NCBI GenBank assembly: GCA_002914805.1
Contig: JXTB01000328.1
Coordinates: 363,749-427,748 of the forward strand
DNA length: 64,000 nucleotides
Reading direction: 5' to 3'
Source of the DNA: Parasponia andersonii
Taxonomy: Eukaryota > Streptophyta > Magnoliopsida > Rosales > Cannabaceae
Shown here: positions 35,671 through 47,220 of the stretch, piece by piece
How positions within the stretch are numbered: position 1 is the stretch's first letter
How the letters are laid out: each line of letters opens with the position of its first letter
Made by a program: the position numbers and the translations under genes
Notes under the pieces: model-generated
The model's input: only the letters and a program-made list of their open reading frames with translations
Databases searched by the model: none
What the model was told of the DNA's origin: nothing

Positions 35671-36552
35671 AAAACTTCTGACCTCAGTAATGTTGGTAGG
35701 TCTAGACTAATTATTAACTACTTCAACCTTGGTAGGGTTAACAGAAATCCCATCCTGAGAAACAATATGACCAAGGAATGACACTCTTTCTAACCAGAAC
35801 TTGCATTTCTTGAATTTAGCATATAACTCCTCTTTAAATATCTGAAGAGTGATTCTCAAATGTTCTTTATGCTATTCTCTAGATCATGAGTATACTAAAA
35901 TGTTATCGATGAATACAATAACAAAGTTACTTAGAAATTCCTTAAATATCTTGTTCATAAGGTCCATAAATACTGCTGGAGCATTGGTCAGGCCAAATGG
36001 CATCACCAAAAATTCAAAATGGCCATAACGAGTCCTAAAAGCAGTCTTCAGAATATCTTCTTCTCTAACTCTGAACTGATGGTAACCAAACCTCAAATCA
36101 ATCTTAGAAAATACAGAAGCACCCTATAATTGATCAAACAAATCATCGATACGAGGTAAGGGATACTTATTTTTAATAGTCACTTTGTTGAGTTCTCTGT
36201 AGTCAATACATAATCGCATAGTACCATCTTTCTTTTTCACAAACAACACTGGTGCACCCCACAGTAAAAAACTGGGACGTACAAATCCTTTGTCTACCAA
36301 TTCTTGTAACTGAGTCTTTAGCTCCTTTAATTCTACCGGGGCCATCCTATAGGGTGTTTTAGAAATAGGCGCAGTACCTGGTACTAAATCAATAGCAAAA
36401 TCAATCTCTCTTACTGGTGGCAAATCTGGAAAATCTAGAAAATCTTGCACAACCAACACATCTTCCAGTCTCAATTTCTGCTCCACTGATGTATCAATAA
36501 TACTGGCCAAATATCCTGTACCACCTTTTTCTAAAAATTTTTGAGCTTTCAT
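35671..36552 (-). pseudogene. Element D reverse transcriptase, catalytic Asp lost
   Basis: From 36552: LRLEDV block, PPVREIDF, fingers motif [13 protein letters not shown], then a stop (CAG to TAG in the DQLQGAS block, near 36124-36126). In the same frame after it: [20 protein letters not shown] and FIDNILVYS. The second catalytic Asp is Asn (35902-35907). The frame stops just after YS. The connection (35671-35880) is in other frames. Confidence 0.9.
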
Positions 36553-37160
36553 GGAGAAATCAAGGGAAACTTGGTTTTATATCGAGTACCCTTAAGTATA
36601 AAATGGTCAGCATTAGGAGGATGAAATGTCACCATTTTCTTCTTACAGTCAATCTTAGCAAAATACTTCGATAGCCAATCCATACCAAAAATGATTTCAT
36701 AGTCATCCATGTTAAGCACAATTAGGTCTGCAAATAACTCTCTATCATCAATTATCACAGGACAAGCTTTCAAAATTTTGTCTGAATACATAACCTCTCC
36801 AGAGGGAAGTGTGGTACCGAATGGAGTACTCATTTGATCTATTGGACGACCTAATCTCCTCACAAATGTTAATGATGTATATGAATGCGTGGATCCTGAA
36901 TCTATTAATGCATGCGCTATGATGCCAAAAATAAATATCTCACCTGTGATAATAGATGGGTCTGCCAGAGTTTCATCTCCAACATCTGCTTCAGCCATAC
37001 CATATAGTGTTCCACTAGGTTTCTTCTGATTATTTTTCATTTCATGGAAATTCTTAATAAAATGACCACTTTTACCACATTTGCAGCATAACCCTGCAAC
37101 CTTACGACATGCTCCAGAATGATTTTTACCACATGATGGACAAGGTGGTATAGTAGTCAT
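36549..37160 (-). pseudogene. Element D nucleocapsid end and protease
   Basis: A 203-codon frame. It starts with CPSCGKNHSGAC and a zinc knuckle in which the last Cys is Phe (CCKCGKSGHFIKNFH). The active site LIDSGSTHSY and the GMDWLSKY block are intact. Gag and protease run in one frame without any insertion, unlike element A. A shift at about 36550 separates it from RT. Confidence 0.9.
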
Positions 37161-38060
37161 GGTAGTCTACTGGTCAGTCTTGGGATACTTACCCTGATCA
37201 GGTCGAGTCTGTTGAGTTAGAGTTCCCTTCCTTTTTCATGTCCTGAGGATGTTGAACTTGAATTTGTCCTCCTCTGTTTCCTGGAAAACCAGGTCTGAAA
37301 CCCCTTTGCATATCTTAGGCTTGTCTCTCTCTCCTAATCTTTTCCTCTTGCAAAACATCTTTTTCTGCTTGCTCAGCATCTAATGCCCTGTCTACAATCT
37401 GAGCAAATGGTACACCTCGAGTTCCACCTGATTTCAAATCTCTAACAATAGTCTTCCTTAGGCCTTGCATAAACTGATCTACCTTGAGTTCATTGGTGGC
37501 AACCATATGAGGTGCATATCGTGATAACTCGTCGAGCTTGCGGATATATTCCACAATAGACATCTCTCCCTGTTTAAGATTGGCAAATTCTACCCTTCTG
37601 CTGGCTCTCATGGCATTAGTAAAATACTTTCCATTAAACAACTTTCTAAACCTCTCCCAGGTCATAATAGTGACATTGTGAATAGTGCTCATAGTATCCC
37701 ACAAATATTCAGCATGATGTCTCAGCATAGCGCTAGCACAAGGAACTTTATCTGCATCAGATAACTTAGCATAAGCCAGAACTGCTACATTTGTATTGGA
37801 TCGACCCCACAATCAAAAGTCGGAGGCTGGAGTTTCCTGAATCTTTCCCCAGCACTTTCACTAGTATCTTATCTCTACTGAGGTGGCTGTAGTGGAGGGT
37901 TAGGTTGATGTTCTTGTCTCATATGTTGCTCCAAAATATTTTGTATCAAAGAAGCCAACTATTCAACTAGATTACCACCTTGTGAAGAAGATACGCCCCT
38001 CTCGAAATTATCTTGGACCCAAGTAGTCACCATATTGATATCCTTACACCTATAATCCAT
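37161..38060 (-). pseudogene. Element D Gag, capsid part
   Basis: The ATG at 38060 opens the frame. Two in-frame TAG codons interrupt the N-terminus (about residues 34 and 57), both at the same codons as in element G. The capsid (37315-37812) is open and holds YLWDTM, FNGKYF, ANLKQGEMSIVEYIRKLDELSRYAPHM and the MQGLRKTIVRDL end. An acidic/basic helical segment rich in Glu, Lys and Arg precedes the linker, which is shifted near 37240. Confidence 0.88.
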
Positions 38061-38224
38061 AGTTTCAATTATAGCCAATAATATTCATTACCAGAATATG
38101 AATGTAATTTTTAAAAAATTATAACAGATATCGAAATGCATATCAAAAACTTATAGAGGAGTGAGGCTTCTTTTCCTTCCCGACGTGTGCATATAAGCAG
38201 TCTTCAGAATCATTTAAAACTTAA

Positions 38225-38236
38225 GCTTTGATACCA
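38225..38236 (-). promoter_or_regulatory. Element D primer-binding site
   Basis: TGGTATCAAAGC, one mismatch to the initiator tRNA-Met complement, two bases from the LTR end. Confidence 0.88.
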
Positions 38237-38238
38237 AC

Positions 38239-38430
38239 TATAACATCCCCTGATTCCATACACGTACGTAAGAATATTTGTATAATTATTTAGTGAAATT
38301 GGGAGATCCTACTCAACTTAGAACTAACAAAAGAGTGAAAAATTAAAACTTTTTAAACTTTCTGAAATATATACATATATACACCCTCGCTACGTGGGCC
38401 TCTCATAATATATACATAATAAACACACAC
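38239..38430 (-). repeat. Element D right LTR, inner segment
   Basis: It matches the first 215 bases of the left LTR (less a small gap) and ends at about 38430 in the ACACACAAA block, where E sequence begins. About 213 bp of LTR corresponding to 31356-31568 are absent on the other side. Confidence 0.88.
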
Positions 38431-38469
38431 AAAATAACTACAAAATCCTCTGTCAGAAAACTACAGCGT

Positions 38470-38970
38470 TAGAAAACCAAAGTCTGCCTTTCGAATGCGA
38501 TATGGGCATTATGAGTTCTTAGTGATGTCTTTTAGGCTAACCAATGCTCCTGTGGTATTTATGGACCTGATAATAGAGTGTTCAAGGAATACTTGGACAA
38601 ATTTGTCATAGTCTTTATCGATAGTATCTTGATTTACTCAAGGTCTCATGAGGAACACGAACAACACCTCAAACTCGTATTACAAAAGTTAAGGGAACAT
38701 TGCCTCTATGCAAAATTCTCTAAGTGCGAATTCTGGCTAGACTGAGTTCATTTCTTAGGACATGTGGTTACAAAGGAAGGTGTTGCCATAGATCCTTCCA
38801 AGATAGAGGCAGTGAACAATTGGCCAGCACCCAAAACCGTGACTGAAGTGAGGAGTTTTTTGGGATTAGCTGGCTATTACCGAAGATTTGTAGAAGGATT
38901 TTCAAAGCTCGCTACTCCTCTCACAGCCCTTACAAAAAAAAGAAAGAAATACGAATGGACAGAAGTGTGA
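38470..38970 (+). pseudogene. Element E reverse transcriptase, partial, catalytic Asp lost
   Basis: [21 protein letters not shown] is seen near 38497-38560, then a one-base loss, then [15 protein letters not shown]. The catalytic pair at 38620-38625 reads Asp-Ser instead of Asp-Asp. The open frame 38764-38970 carries [27 protein letters not shown] and a short basic end. The frame then shifts at about 38970. Confidence 0.87.
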
Positions 38971-38986
38971 AGAAAGCTTTCAAGAG

Positions 38987-39559
38987 TTGAAGAATAGGCT
39001 TACTAGTGCACCTATACTTACCATCCTATCAAACGAAGGACAGTTCGATATTTATAGTGATGCATCGAAGCAGGGACTAGGAGTAGTACTAATGCAAAAT
39101 GGAAAGGTCGTAGCATATGGTTCTCGACAATTAAAGGAGCACGAGAAAAACTATCCAACTCATGATCTAGAATTTGCTGCTGTAGTATTCACTCTCAAAC
39201 TTCGGCGACACTACTTATACGGGGCTCAATGTCGAATCTACATCGATCATAAAAGCCTGAAGTACATATTCACTCAGAAAGAGTTGAACATGAGGCGACG
39301 TAGATCGCTTGAGTTAGTGAAGGATTATGATTGTGAAATCTTGTACCACCCGGGTAAGGCAAATAGGGTTGCAGATGCATTAAATAAAAAAATAACTACG
39401 ACTCTAATGTCCATAAAAGCTTTACCTAAGCCCTTACAAGAGGATATACATAGTGTTAATTTAGAGTTAATAATAGGTAAATTATCTATATTAACTCTTA
39501 AACCAAACATTTTTGAGAATATGAAGGAAACCCAAGAGCTCGATCCTGTCTTAGCATGA
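38987..39559 (+). pseudogene. Element E RNase H and linker
   Basis: About 190 residues. [27 protein letters not shown] and RVADALNKK give the four acidic residues. It ends at TGA (39557-39559), where relatives continue with Arg-Ile-Lys; CGA to TGA would explain it. The domain is otherwise complete. Confidence 0.88.
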
Positions 39560-40231
39560 ATTAAAGAAGACATTGCAAAAGGAAAACCAACCGAATTTAG
39601 TCTTTCTACTGACGGAATTCTCAAACTAAATAGTAGATTATGCATACCTAATGATGCCAAAATAAAGAATCAGATCCTTTTTGAGACACATGAAACCCCT
39701 TATTCTATCCATCTAGGTGCGACAAAGATGTATAAGGATTAAAGGAACACTTTTGGTGGAATAGAATGAGAACTGATGTTGTAAAGTACATACAAAGGTG
39801 TTTGACATATCAAAAAGTTAAAGCAGAACACAAGCGGCCTGCTAGAGAATTACAACCAATTGAAATTCCAGAGTGGAAATGGGAAAAAATTGCTATGGAT
39901 TTTGTGGTTGGATTACCAAGAACGCCAGAAGGATACNGATATGCTTAGGGCATGCGTCATGGACTTTAAAGGAGCATGGAATAAAAAGCTTCCATTGATA
40001 GAGTTCTCCTACAATAACAGCTACCAAGCCTCGATCAAGGCAGCACCTTATGAAGCACTTTATGGAAGAAGATGTAGATCCCCAATCCATTGGTTTGAAC
40101 TAGGGGAGAAACATTTAGAAACCACTGATTTCATAAAGGAAACCACTGAAGCTATACAAAAAATTAGAAAAAGGATGGAAACTGCTCAGAGTAGACAAAA
40201 AAGCTATGCAGACAAGAGGAGAACTCCGTAA
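39560..40231 (+). pseudogene. Element E integrase, core missing at a single N
   Basis: The HHCC module is seen (THETPYSIH, then RCLTYQ; the last Cys is Tyr), with a one-base loss near 39740. At 39937 a single N stands where about 390 bp with both catalytic Asp residues and the Glu should be. After it the frame resumes at DMLRACVMDF and runs through EALYGRRCRSPIHW to the QSRQKSYADKRR block. TAA at about 40230 separates it from the C-terminal domain. Confidence 0.85.
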
Positions 40232-40240
40232 GAATTCCAA

Positions 40241-40657
40241 GTGGGAGACACAGTTTTTCTCAAAATAGTGCCAATAAAGGGAGTAATGCAGTTTAGAAAG
40301 AGAGGAAAATTGAGTCCAAGATACATTGGACCATTCGAAATTTTAGAACGTATTGGAAAATTAGCCTATAAGTTGGCTTTACTGCCTGAACTAGCATCAG
40401 TGCATAACGTGTTCCATGTATCCATGTTGAAAAAATACATCTCAGACCCGTCACATGTATCGAAGCATGAACCTATTGAAATTCACGAGGACTTGACATA
40501 TGAGGAGAAACCGGTAAAGATTTTTGCTCGTAAAGAAAAGACTCTTAGAAATAAGACCATACCTTTAGTTAAGGTATTGTGGCAAAACCACAAGATGGAT
40601 GAGGCTACTTGGGAACGAGAAGAAGAGATGAAGGAAAAATACCCAGAATTATTCTAA
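40241..40657 (+). pseudogene. Element E integrase C-terminus with chromodomain
   Basis: About 138 residues, intact to the natural stop: RYIGPFEIL, VHNVFHVSMLKKY, then chromodomain (LTYEEKPVKI, VKVLWQNHKMDEATW, YPELF). It ends 34 bases before the LTR, the usual distance in this lineage. This best defines E as a chromovirus. Confidence 0.92.
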
Positions 40658-40679
40658 TTTTCGAGGACGAAAATTTTAT

Positions 40680-40691
40680 AAGTAGGGGAGA
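40680..40691 (+). promoter_or_regulatory. Element E polypurine tract
   Basis: AAGTAGGGGAGA directly precedes the LTR start (TTATCACCCC, TG decayed). It follows the TTTTCGAGGACGAAAATTTT stretch typical after the chromodomain stop. Confidence 0.88.
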
Positions 40692-41535
40692 TTATCACCC
40701 CCTAGAAATCTTTAGACTTATAATATTAGTAGAAGTATTATATACTTAGTATCGAATTTTATTAAGTTTGCATTCACAAATACTTGAAATTATGTACGTA
40801 GTATTACTTTAATGTTAAATTTATTACGTGAGAAAACCAAAGTCAATTCTCATTTTAACTTATAATTTCTAAGTTAGTTTTCCTTAATAATAAATTTATT
40901 TTATAATAATTATATTATGTACATCAACATATTCTAATTAAAAATGTGACATGTTTATGTCACATTAAAATTGTTACATTTTATAATCTAAAGTTAATGG
41001 TTGCACCAAAATAGCACCATGCCATATTTTGAATGGTTAGGATTTAAGTATATTAATCTAAAGATAGAAAATAAGTTATAGAAAAAGATAAAAAGTAGTA
41101 AGGTTTTACCTTAGGAAGGTAATAACTTTAAATGAGTGGAATAGAAAAGGAAAGGGATAAAGTTAATGGGTAATTCAAAAGGTAGGGAAAAAAGAAATCA
41201 TAGTGGAAATGTTCTTTGGAAATTAGTGGCCATATTTCAAAGTGGAAGACAGAGACAAAAAAAATTAGTATCTTTTGTTTCCAAAATAATTCAAAAGTTA
41301 TAAAAAAAGATCAATATAGTGGAAACTTTCTTTGGGAGCTAGTGGTATTGGATTCCAAATAATTGAAAAAGAAGAAAGATTAGAGACAAAGGTAGTGGAT
41401 GAGTAAAAAAATAAAGTAAAAGGTAAGGTAATGGAGTAGAAAAAGAAGATATTTTGACAAATTGATAATAATGATGCTTGGATTTTTTTATACAATGTGA
41501 AAGTATGTATTATTGGATACCTTTCATGGATGGCC

Positions 41536-41544
41536 TATAAATAG
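41536..41544 (+). promoter_or_regulatory. TATA box in element E LTR
   Basis: TATAAATAG in the context GGCCTATAAATAGATC is a textbook plant TATA box. A start site is expected about 30 bases downstream. A pyrimidine-rich leader with CTTTCTACCTCACTTTC follows near 41647. Confidence 0.7.
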
Positions 41545-42968
41545 ATCATTCATTTGGCAATTCAAATCCATGCTTAACATTTCAAATTACTTAGCCAAAA
41601 CTATCTTCATATTTACAATTATTCCTTCTCAAAAAAAAAAAACACTCTTTCTACCTCACTTTCTTCCAAATCCATAAGAGCTATAATATTTTACCCATCG
41701 ACTCTAGAAATTTAGAATTATAATCAAGAGAAGAGAGTACTTAATTTTGTGGTGGAGACGTAAGAAAGAAGATCCAAACTTGGAAGGTATTTATTCCTTC
41801 ACCTTGCTTGTTATATAGATTATATAAAAGAATAAATAGGTAATAACATATTTGACCTACTTTAGATGTTATATAATTTATATTATATTGAGACTTATTT
41901 TGTTGATTTCTTAAGCTTCTAAATATCAATACTTCATAATAATAATAATAATAAAATCAAAAGGGCTAAACACAAAAAAAAAGGGAAGATTTTTTTTTTT
42001 GTGTAAGACCCTAAATAAAATATGCATGAAAATGAACCAAACTTAATGATTTAGACTTAGATCCTTAAGAACAGATTTTTACCCATTAGAAATGCTTTCC
42101 AAATAAATAAATAAATAAATAAAGATGTTTGCTCAAAAGTTAGAAGGACTAAAATGCAAAAACTTTGAGTATTTGGGTCAAAAGTGTAATTTTTACAAAA
42201 TATGGGTAAAATATGTGAGAAAGTTATTTTAGGTAGTTTTAAGACTATTTTAAGTATAAAAGTAATTAAAAGAAGAATCTTTAACAAAAAAATATACATA
42301 TATTTTAGATCTCTAATTGGGATAAGAAAAGATTTACTTAAATTTAAGACATGAAATCAATTATAGGAAATAAGTAAGATATATCTCTAATTGTATTTTT
42401 CCTAAGTTTAGTGATAGCTTAAAAAGCACGATCAATACCAAATAATATTTAGTCCAAGTATGATTTTAGATATTAAATTTGTTTATCCCTTAGTATGGTT
42501 GACTCAATTATTATATTATGACTCTTAATTACTAACAAATAAATTAATCAAGAATAATTCAAGGTATTTGATGAAAAGAAATAGAATTAAGGAAACTTAA
42601 TTAATTTAGGATGATGTTAATCAAATCAACAACCAAATTATTTATAGATTAAAAAGAACATTATGATAAAGGTTAAGGAGAATCAAATCTCATCCATTAA
42701 TGTGAAAGTATAAATTAGTCAATGAATATAGTGTGACATTGTTTCTCAAATGTGAAGTTTTATGCTCGATCAAGAATGAGTCTTAAATATTTTAAGCCCA
42801 CTAAGTAAGTAAAAAATATATATATATATAATAAATAAGAATAATAATAAAAAAAAATATAAGGCCAGTTTAAATTTTCTCTAACAAATAGAGTATGTAT
42901 ACGTCAGGACAAACTTCGATCTAGATGTATATAATTAACGAGTGGAACTAGGACAATCATACTACGAG

Positions 42969-43666
42969 GTAAGTACAATTTCACCTATGGCATGGATAGT
43001 TGAAAATGTTTCATGTTTACAGTATTATATGTTTGAATTAATTTCATGTATTAACTTGCCTTTTATTATTATTGTATGACCTATGTATAATATATGCTTA
43101 TAAAGATACTTTTCCTATGCTATAAAAAAAAATGATGTATGTTTACTTTACAATATTATCATACTTCAATATACTTTAATAAAGGAAATACTACGATAGT
43201 TAAATATAAGTTTGGATTCATTGAAGCGTACCCATTCATATAAAAAAAAAAGGGACTAAATAAGATGAAGAATTTAAAGGTGTCGTACCAACCTCTACTA
43301 GGTGAGGATATCTAAGGGAAGATAAGACCGACCTCCTCTAAACGAGGATTCCCGAGGAAAAGTATGTTAAGATTATGACCGTGGGAGTTTTTAGTTGGGT
43401 AACTCCCCTGATTCCCTATTTTGTAGTGCATACTCAGTACGTATACCAGGGCCCATAAGAAAGATAAAAGACTTTATAATTAAGAATGAGATAAAATCAT
43501 GATACAATATCTTATAATAAAGCATAAGTAATGATTTCATAAAATAGCATAACTGAACTTTCAAAAAAAAAAAAGAGAATTGTTTGTTCATAAGTAAAAT
43601 GTTTTGTGAGAATTTCATTGTACTTACTGAGCGAAAGCTCACATTTTATGAGTATCCATACTATAG
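42969..43666 (+). other. Intron-like module in element E LTR (698 bp)
   Basis: Donor TACGAG|GTAAGTA fits the plant consensus nearly perfectly. Upstream of the acceptor, 43621-43642 reads TACTTACTGAGC-GAAA-GCTCA, a perfect five-pair stem closed by a GNRA tetraloop. Acceptor CATACTATAG|GTACC at 43666. This is the cleanest copy of the module. Confidence 0.55.
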
Positions 43667-44304
43667 GTACCAAAGGAAAGAAATCTCTGATTTGATTGAT
43701 GGGTTAGCTGGAATTAAGGCGGGGATGATGCGAGGCACGGGCAATGGAATACCGCCATTAAAATTTCTTCCGCATATGTTTTATTATGAGACAAATGATT
43801 TCAATTATGTAAGCTTGATATTATTTGAAAACATACTTATAACTTGACATTTTATTTCGTAATGCATGATTTAATCAAATTGAACTTGAAAATATATTTC
43901 GATTTAATAAGAGTTAAACAAATGTTTTTTTTTTGATATAAAAGAGAAAATATTTTGATTTAAATAAATGCAAAACATAAGGGCTTCTGTCAAAAAGACT
44001 TAAACTGTCTAAGGAGATCTTGGGACTTAAGTGGTCCGTATGTAACCCTCCTCCTCACCTGGAAGCCCTTTATGGTTGCGCACTATTTAAATCACCTTAA
44101 TAAAAAATTTATAATCAAATTTAAATAAAGAGGACTTAACCTTTGAGAAGCATTTACTTGTTTTCAAAATTGAAGTAAATTGTTAGTTGTGAATATAAAT
44201 CTCTTAAAAAAAATAAAAAAAAATTTCATGAATTTTTCAGCATCTAATTTTTTTTAAGCTAAGAAAGTAAGTAGTTAACGATCAGAAAAAGTCAGGTCGT
44301 TACA

Positions 44305-46322
44305 CGCATACTGAGCCACTCAGAGAACATATAACATATCATGAGCTATATGGAGGTCTTGAGTCCCAGAGAATCCCCTCTGTATACAGCAGAGGTCCAC
44401 CCCATACTGCCATCAAAATGTTTCTAAAGAAACCATAGCGTCCCTAAAAGGACCAGAGTATTCCCGAAGGAACCGGAGTGTTCCCGAAGGAATCATATCA
44501 CATATTTGGGTGCTGGCTCGCCACACCCTATTCACGAATAGTCCTTAGGAAATATAAATACACCACATGTTCATGACCCATGTAAAACTGAATGACAAAT
44601 ACATATGTACACATATCCACAGATTCTATATTCATAAATTCCACAAATTCGTAAAACAAAGAATTTCTTATGTTGCAGGTGTGATGTTACTTACCTCGAT
44701 TTATGGACTTCAGGTGATTTTGTCTGAAATGCTCCCACTCAAAGTACGTTTAATGTGTCCCTAATATTTTTCAAGTAATAAATTTTATTTGACTTGAAAT
44801 GGATGAGACCACATAATTTATTTTTATTTTTATTTTTTTATTATTATTTTTAAAATAAGAGAACACTAAATAATAAGTAACAAGATCTTTCAAAATTACA
44901 TATCAATTAAAATTAAAATTTTCTTTCCATTATATAATCATACATCCACAATTAAAAAAAATAAAATAGTGAAGATGTAGTCTTATACTTAGCAGACGAT
45001 AAGTAATTGGTCTTTACAAAACTATTAGTAAATTAACTAACAACAACAAATAAATGTCCAAGGTTCTAATTTAACCTTCCGCATAAAGAATATAAGCTTA
45101 TATCCATAAATAATTATTTCAATTGAAAACTTTTCACGTTCACATTGTATATATATATACACGTACTAATTAAGGAATTATAGATTTATAAAATAGTCAA
45201 GAAGTATTTAATTCAGGAACACTAATATAAGGCATATCTGAATCTTACTCTCAATTTATTACATAGACTTCATCTATTCTTGATATAAAAGAAAGACACC
45301 CCAAAAAGACACCATCAAAAACCAAGTCTAACGACTCTTCCCAAAAACACACTAGTTCATGAAAATTGATTACATAAACAATAAGGATTCCTAAAGTCTC
45401 AAACGTATAATTTAGAGCCATGATATTTATATATTTATCACTAGTATGCAAACTCGTGAAACAAATCTTACAAAGAGAACAATAATAGCAATTAAAATGG
45501 TTCCCCTAATTGTATTAAACTATTCCAAGAGATGGAAGGATTCTCGGTACACAAAATCAATAGAAGAAAGGATTGAATATAATGATCATAGAAATTAATT
45601 CTTTAGTGGAAGCTAAGTTGGAAATGTAGAGAAGGGGAGAGGTACTTGATGGTTGTGGTAATCGGTGGAACGTGTAGGAAGTTTTCCCTTTTTTTTTTTG
45701 TTTCTTTTACAATTTCAAGTGTATATAAATAATGGAAATTATCACTGACTCAGCTTTTGGCTATTCTTTTTATTTATTTATTTATTATTATTATTATTAT
45801 TTTAAAGACACATAGATAGTAAGATTAAGGAAAGTAATAATGAGAATAATATTTAACATATATATTTTAAGACAATATAGCCAATAGTTTAGTATGTATA
45901 TCTCCTGTACACAATTTTGAGTTATAAGAAAAATCTCTCAAGCGTACATAAAAATAATATTACTAAGAAAATTCATGTAATTAGATCGAACAAAAATCTC
46001 TATAACATTGCCACACGTAGAAATATAACTAAATATTTTATCAAATAATTAATCAAAATATTTACTAAATTATTAAAAAGTCATAAAAGAATTGTTGACT
46101 TAAACACGTCAAACTTGTACCGAGAGTGCAATTCGAGTATTTTATAGCAAAATTACTTAACAAATTAAAATGATAAGATAATCAATATACTAAAACAAGT
46201 ACTCAAAATTATGTGCCCATATACGCATTTATATATAAAAGAAAATTTTATGAAATCATGTTATTATTAGCTATTTAATATTGTGAAAAGCTGAGTGTCA
46301 TATAAGACCTTGGGGTATCACA
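44305..46322 (-). repeat. Element D right LTR, outer segment
   Basis: It matches 31568-33560 of the left LTR and ends GGGGTATCACA before the target duplication. Differences from the left copy are a few percent, denser in the hairpin region. The donor GAG|GTAAGTAAC is kept at 44694. Confidence 0.92.
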
Positions 46323-46327
46323 AGAAC

Positions 46328-46742
46328 AATTTTGAAAATATTAGAAATGAGTCCTAAACATTGAATTAAAACTATTTTATGTGCTAAATGCACAATGAAT
46401 TTGGCTCCGAAAAGTATGAAAAATGCATTTTACTGAAAAACTACTATTTGACCAAGTTATCAACAGATATGGTTTTTAATGTATGTGCATATCGTATTAT
46501 TATTCATGAATGTATTCTTTGTTCTTTTCACACACCAATCTCTGTCTCTGAGGGTATTGAGCCTTTACACTGCATGAGAATACTTCGACAACTATTAGAA
46601 TAATAATATATATTAAAAGTATTTAACGATCAAAATGAGCAATTTATCATAAAATTGACACTAATTTCATGATATGTCTATTATATATTATGAATATATT
46701 TATTATTGGCCTATTATGTATGTGAGAATCTTGGGCATTATA
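46328..46742 (-). repeat. Element C right LTR, outer segment
   Basis: It continues the C LTR after element D and ends GGGCATTATA before AGATG. It aligns with the last 415 bp of the other family LTRs. Confidence 0.9.
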
Positions 46743-46747
46743 AGATG

Positions 46748-47220
46748 AGTACTCCATTTCGTGGCACACCTCTGGAGAGGTTATGTATTCAGACAAAATT
46801 TTGAAAGCTTATCCTATTACAGTGGATGATATAGAGTTATTTGTAAACTTAATTGTACCTGATATGAATGACTATGAAATAATTTTGGGTATGGATTGGC
46901 TGTGAAGTATTTTGTTAAGATTAACTTTAAGAAGAAAATGTGACATTTGATCCTCCTAGTGTGGACCAATTCGTATTAATGGGTACTTAATATAAAACGA
47001 AGTTTCTTTTGATTTCAATCATGAAAGCTTAGAAATTATTAGAAAAAGCTAGTACAAGATATTTGGCTAGTATTTTTGATATGTCTATTGAGCATAACTT
47101 TAGCCTAAAAGATATACCAACGATGCAAGGTTTTCTTGAAGTGTTTCCAGAGGAATTATCAAGATTGCAAGCTGTAAGATAGACTGATTTTGCTATTGAT
47201 TTAGTACCAGATACTGCACC
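46748..47220 (+). pseudogene. Element G protease end and RT start
   Basis: The reading continues the protease broken at 14362 with MSTPF. The YEIILGMDWL block, a decayed linker with stops and shifts, LASIFDMSIEHN, FLEVFPEELSRLQ and FAIDLVPDTAP are seen. The RT is cut here, at the start of the polymerase domain, and directly joined to LTR sequence at 47221. Confidence 0.85.

Larger units (their letters stand above)
38431..44304 (+). mobile_element. Element E: 5'-truncated chromovirus inside the D LTR
   Basis: E starts within RT and runs through RNase H, integrase and chromodomain to a polypurine tract and a 3.6-kb 3' LTR. The 5' LTR, gag and protease are missing, together with part of the D LTR, so a deletion has removed the left side of an originally complete insertion. 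Its LTR differs from all others here. It is the innermost element, so its insertion is the youngest of this nest. Confidence 0.9.
40692..44304 (+). repeat. Element E 3' LTR
   Basis: About 3.61 kb, ending GGTCGTTACA. It holds a canonical TATA box (41536), donor-like sites at about 41789 and 42969, an acceptor at 43666, and short simple repeats (AATA)n near 42104 and (TA)n near 42820. No homology to the other LTRs except the signal order of the intron-like module. Confidence 0.87.
31131..46322 (-). mobile_element. Element D: chromovirus inserted in the C LTR, itself split by E
   Basis: Left LTR 31131-33560, internal region 33561-38238, right LTR 38239-38430 plus 44305-46322. A perfect five-base target duplication flanks it. 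Primer site, polypurine tract, gag, protease, RT, RNase H, integrase and chromodomain are all present on the minus strand. LTR copies differ by a few percent on average, with some patches near 9%. Without E the element is about 9.3 kb. It is broken by stops, shifts and a lost RT catalytic Asp. Confidence 0.93.
14363..46742 (-). mobile_element. B/C composite: two chromoviruses of one family sharing outer target duplication
   Basis: Order on the plus strand: LTR (14363-17251), B internal region, LTR (22294-25215), 5'-cut LTR (25217-26289), C internal region, LTR (29383-31130 and 46328-46742, split by element D). The outer LTR ends carry the same five-base duplication, so they descend from one insertion. 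A second copy that inserted in the left LTR, followed by recombination between the homologous LTR parts, would give exactly this order. Both internal regions are closely related, encode the same domains on the minus strand, and are broken. Confidence 0.85.
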
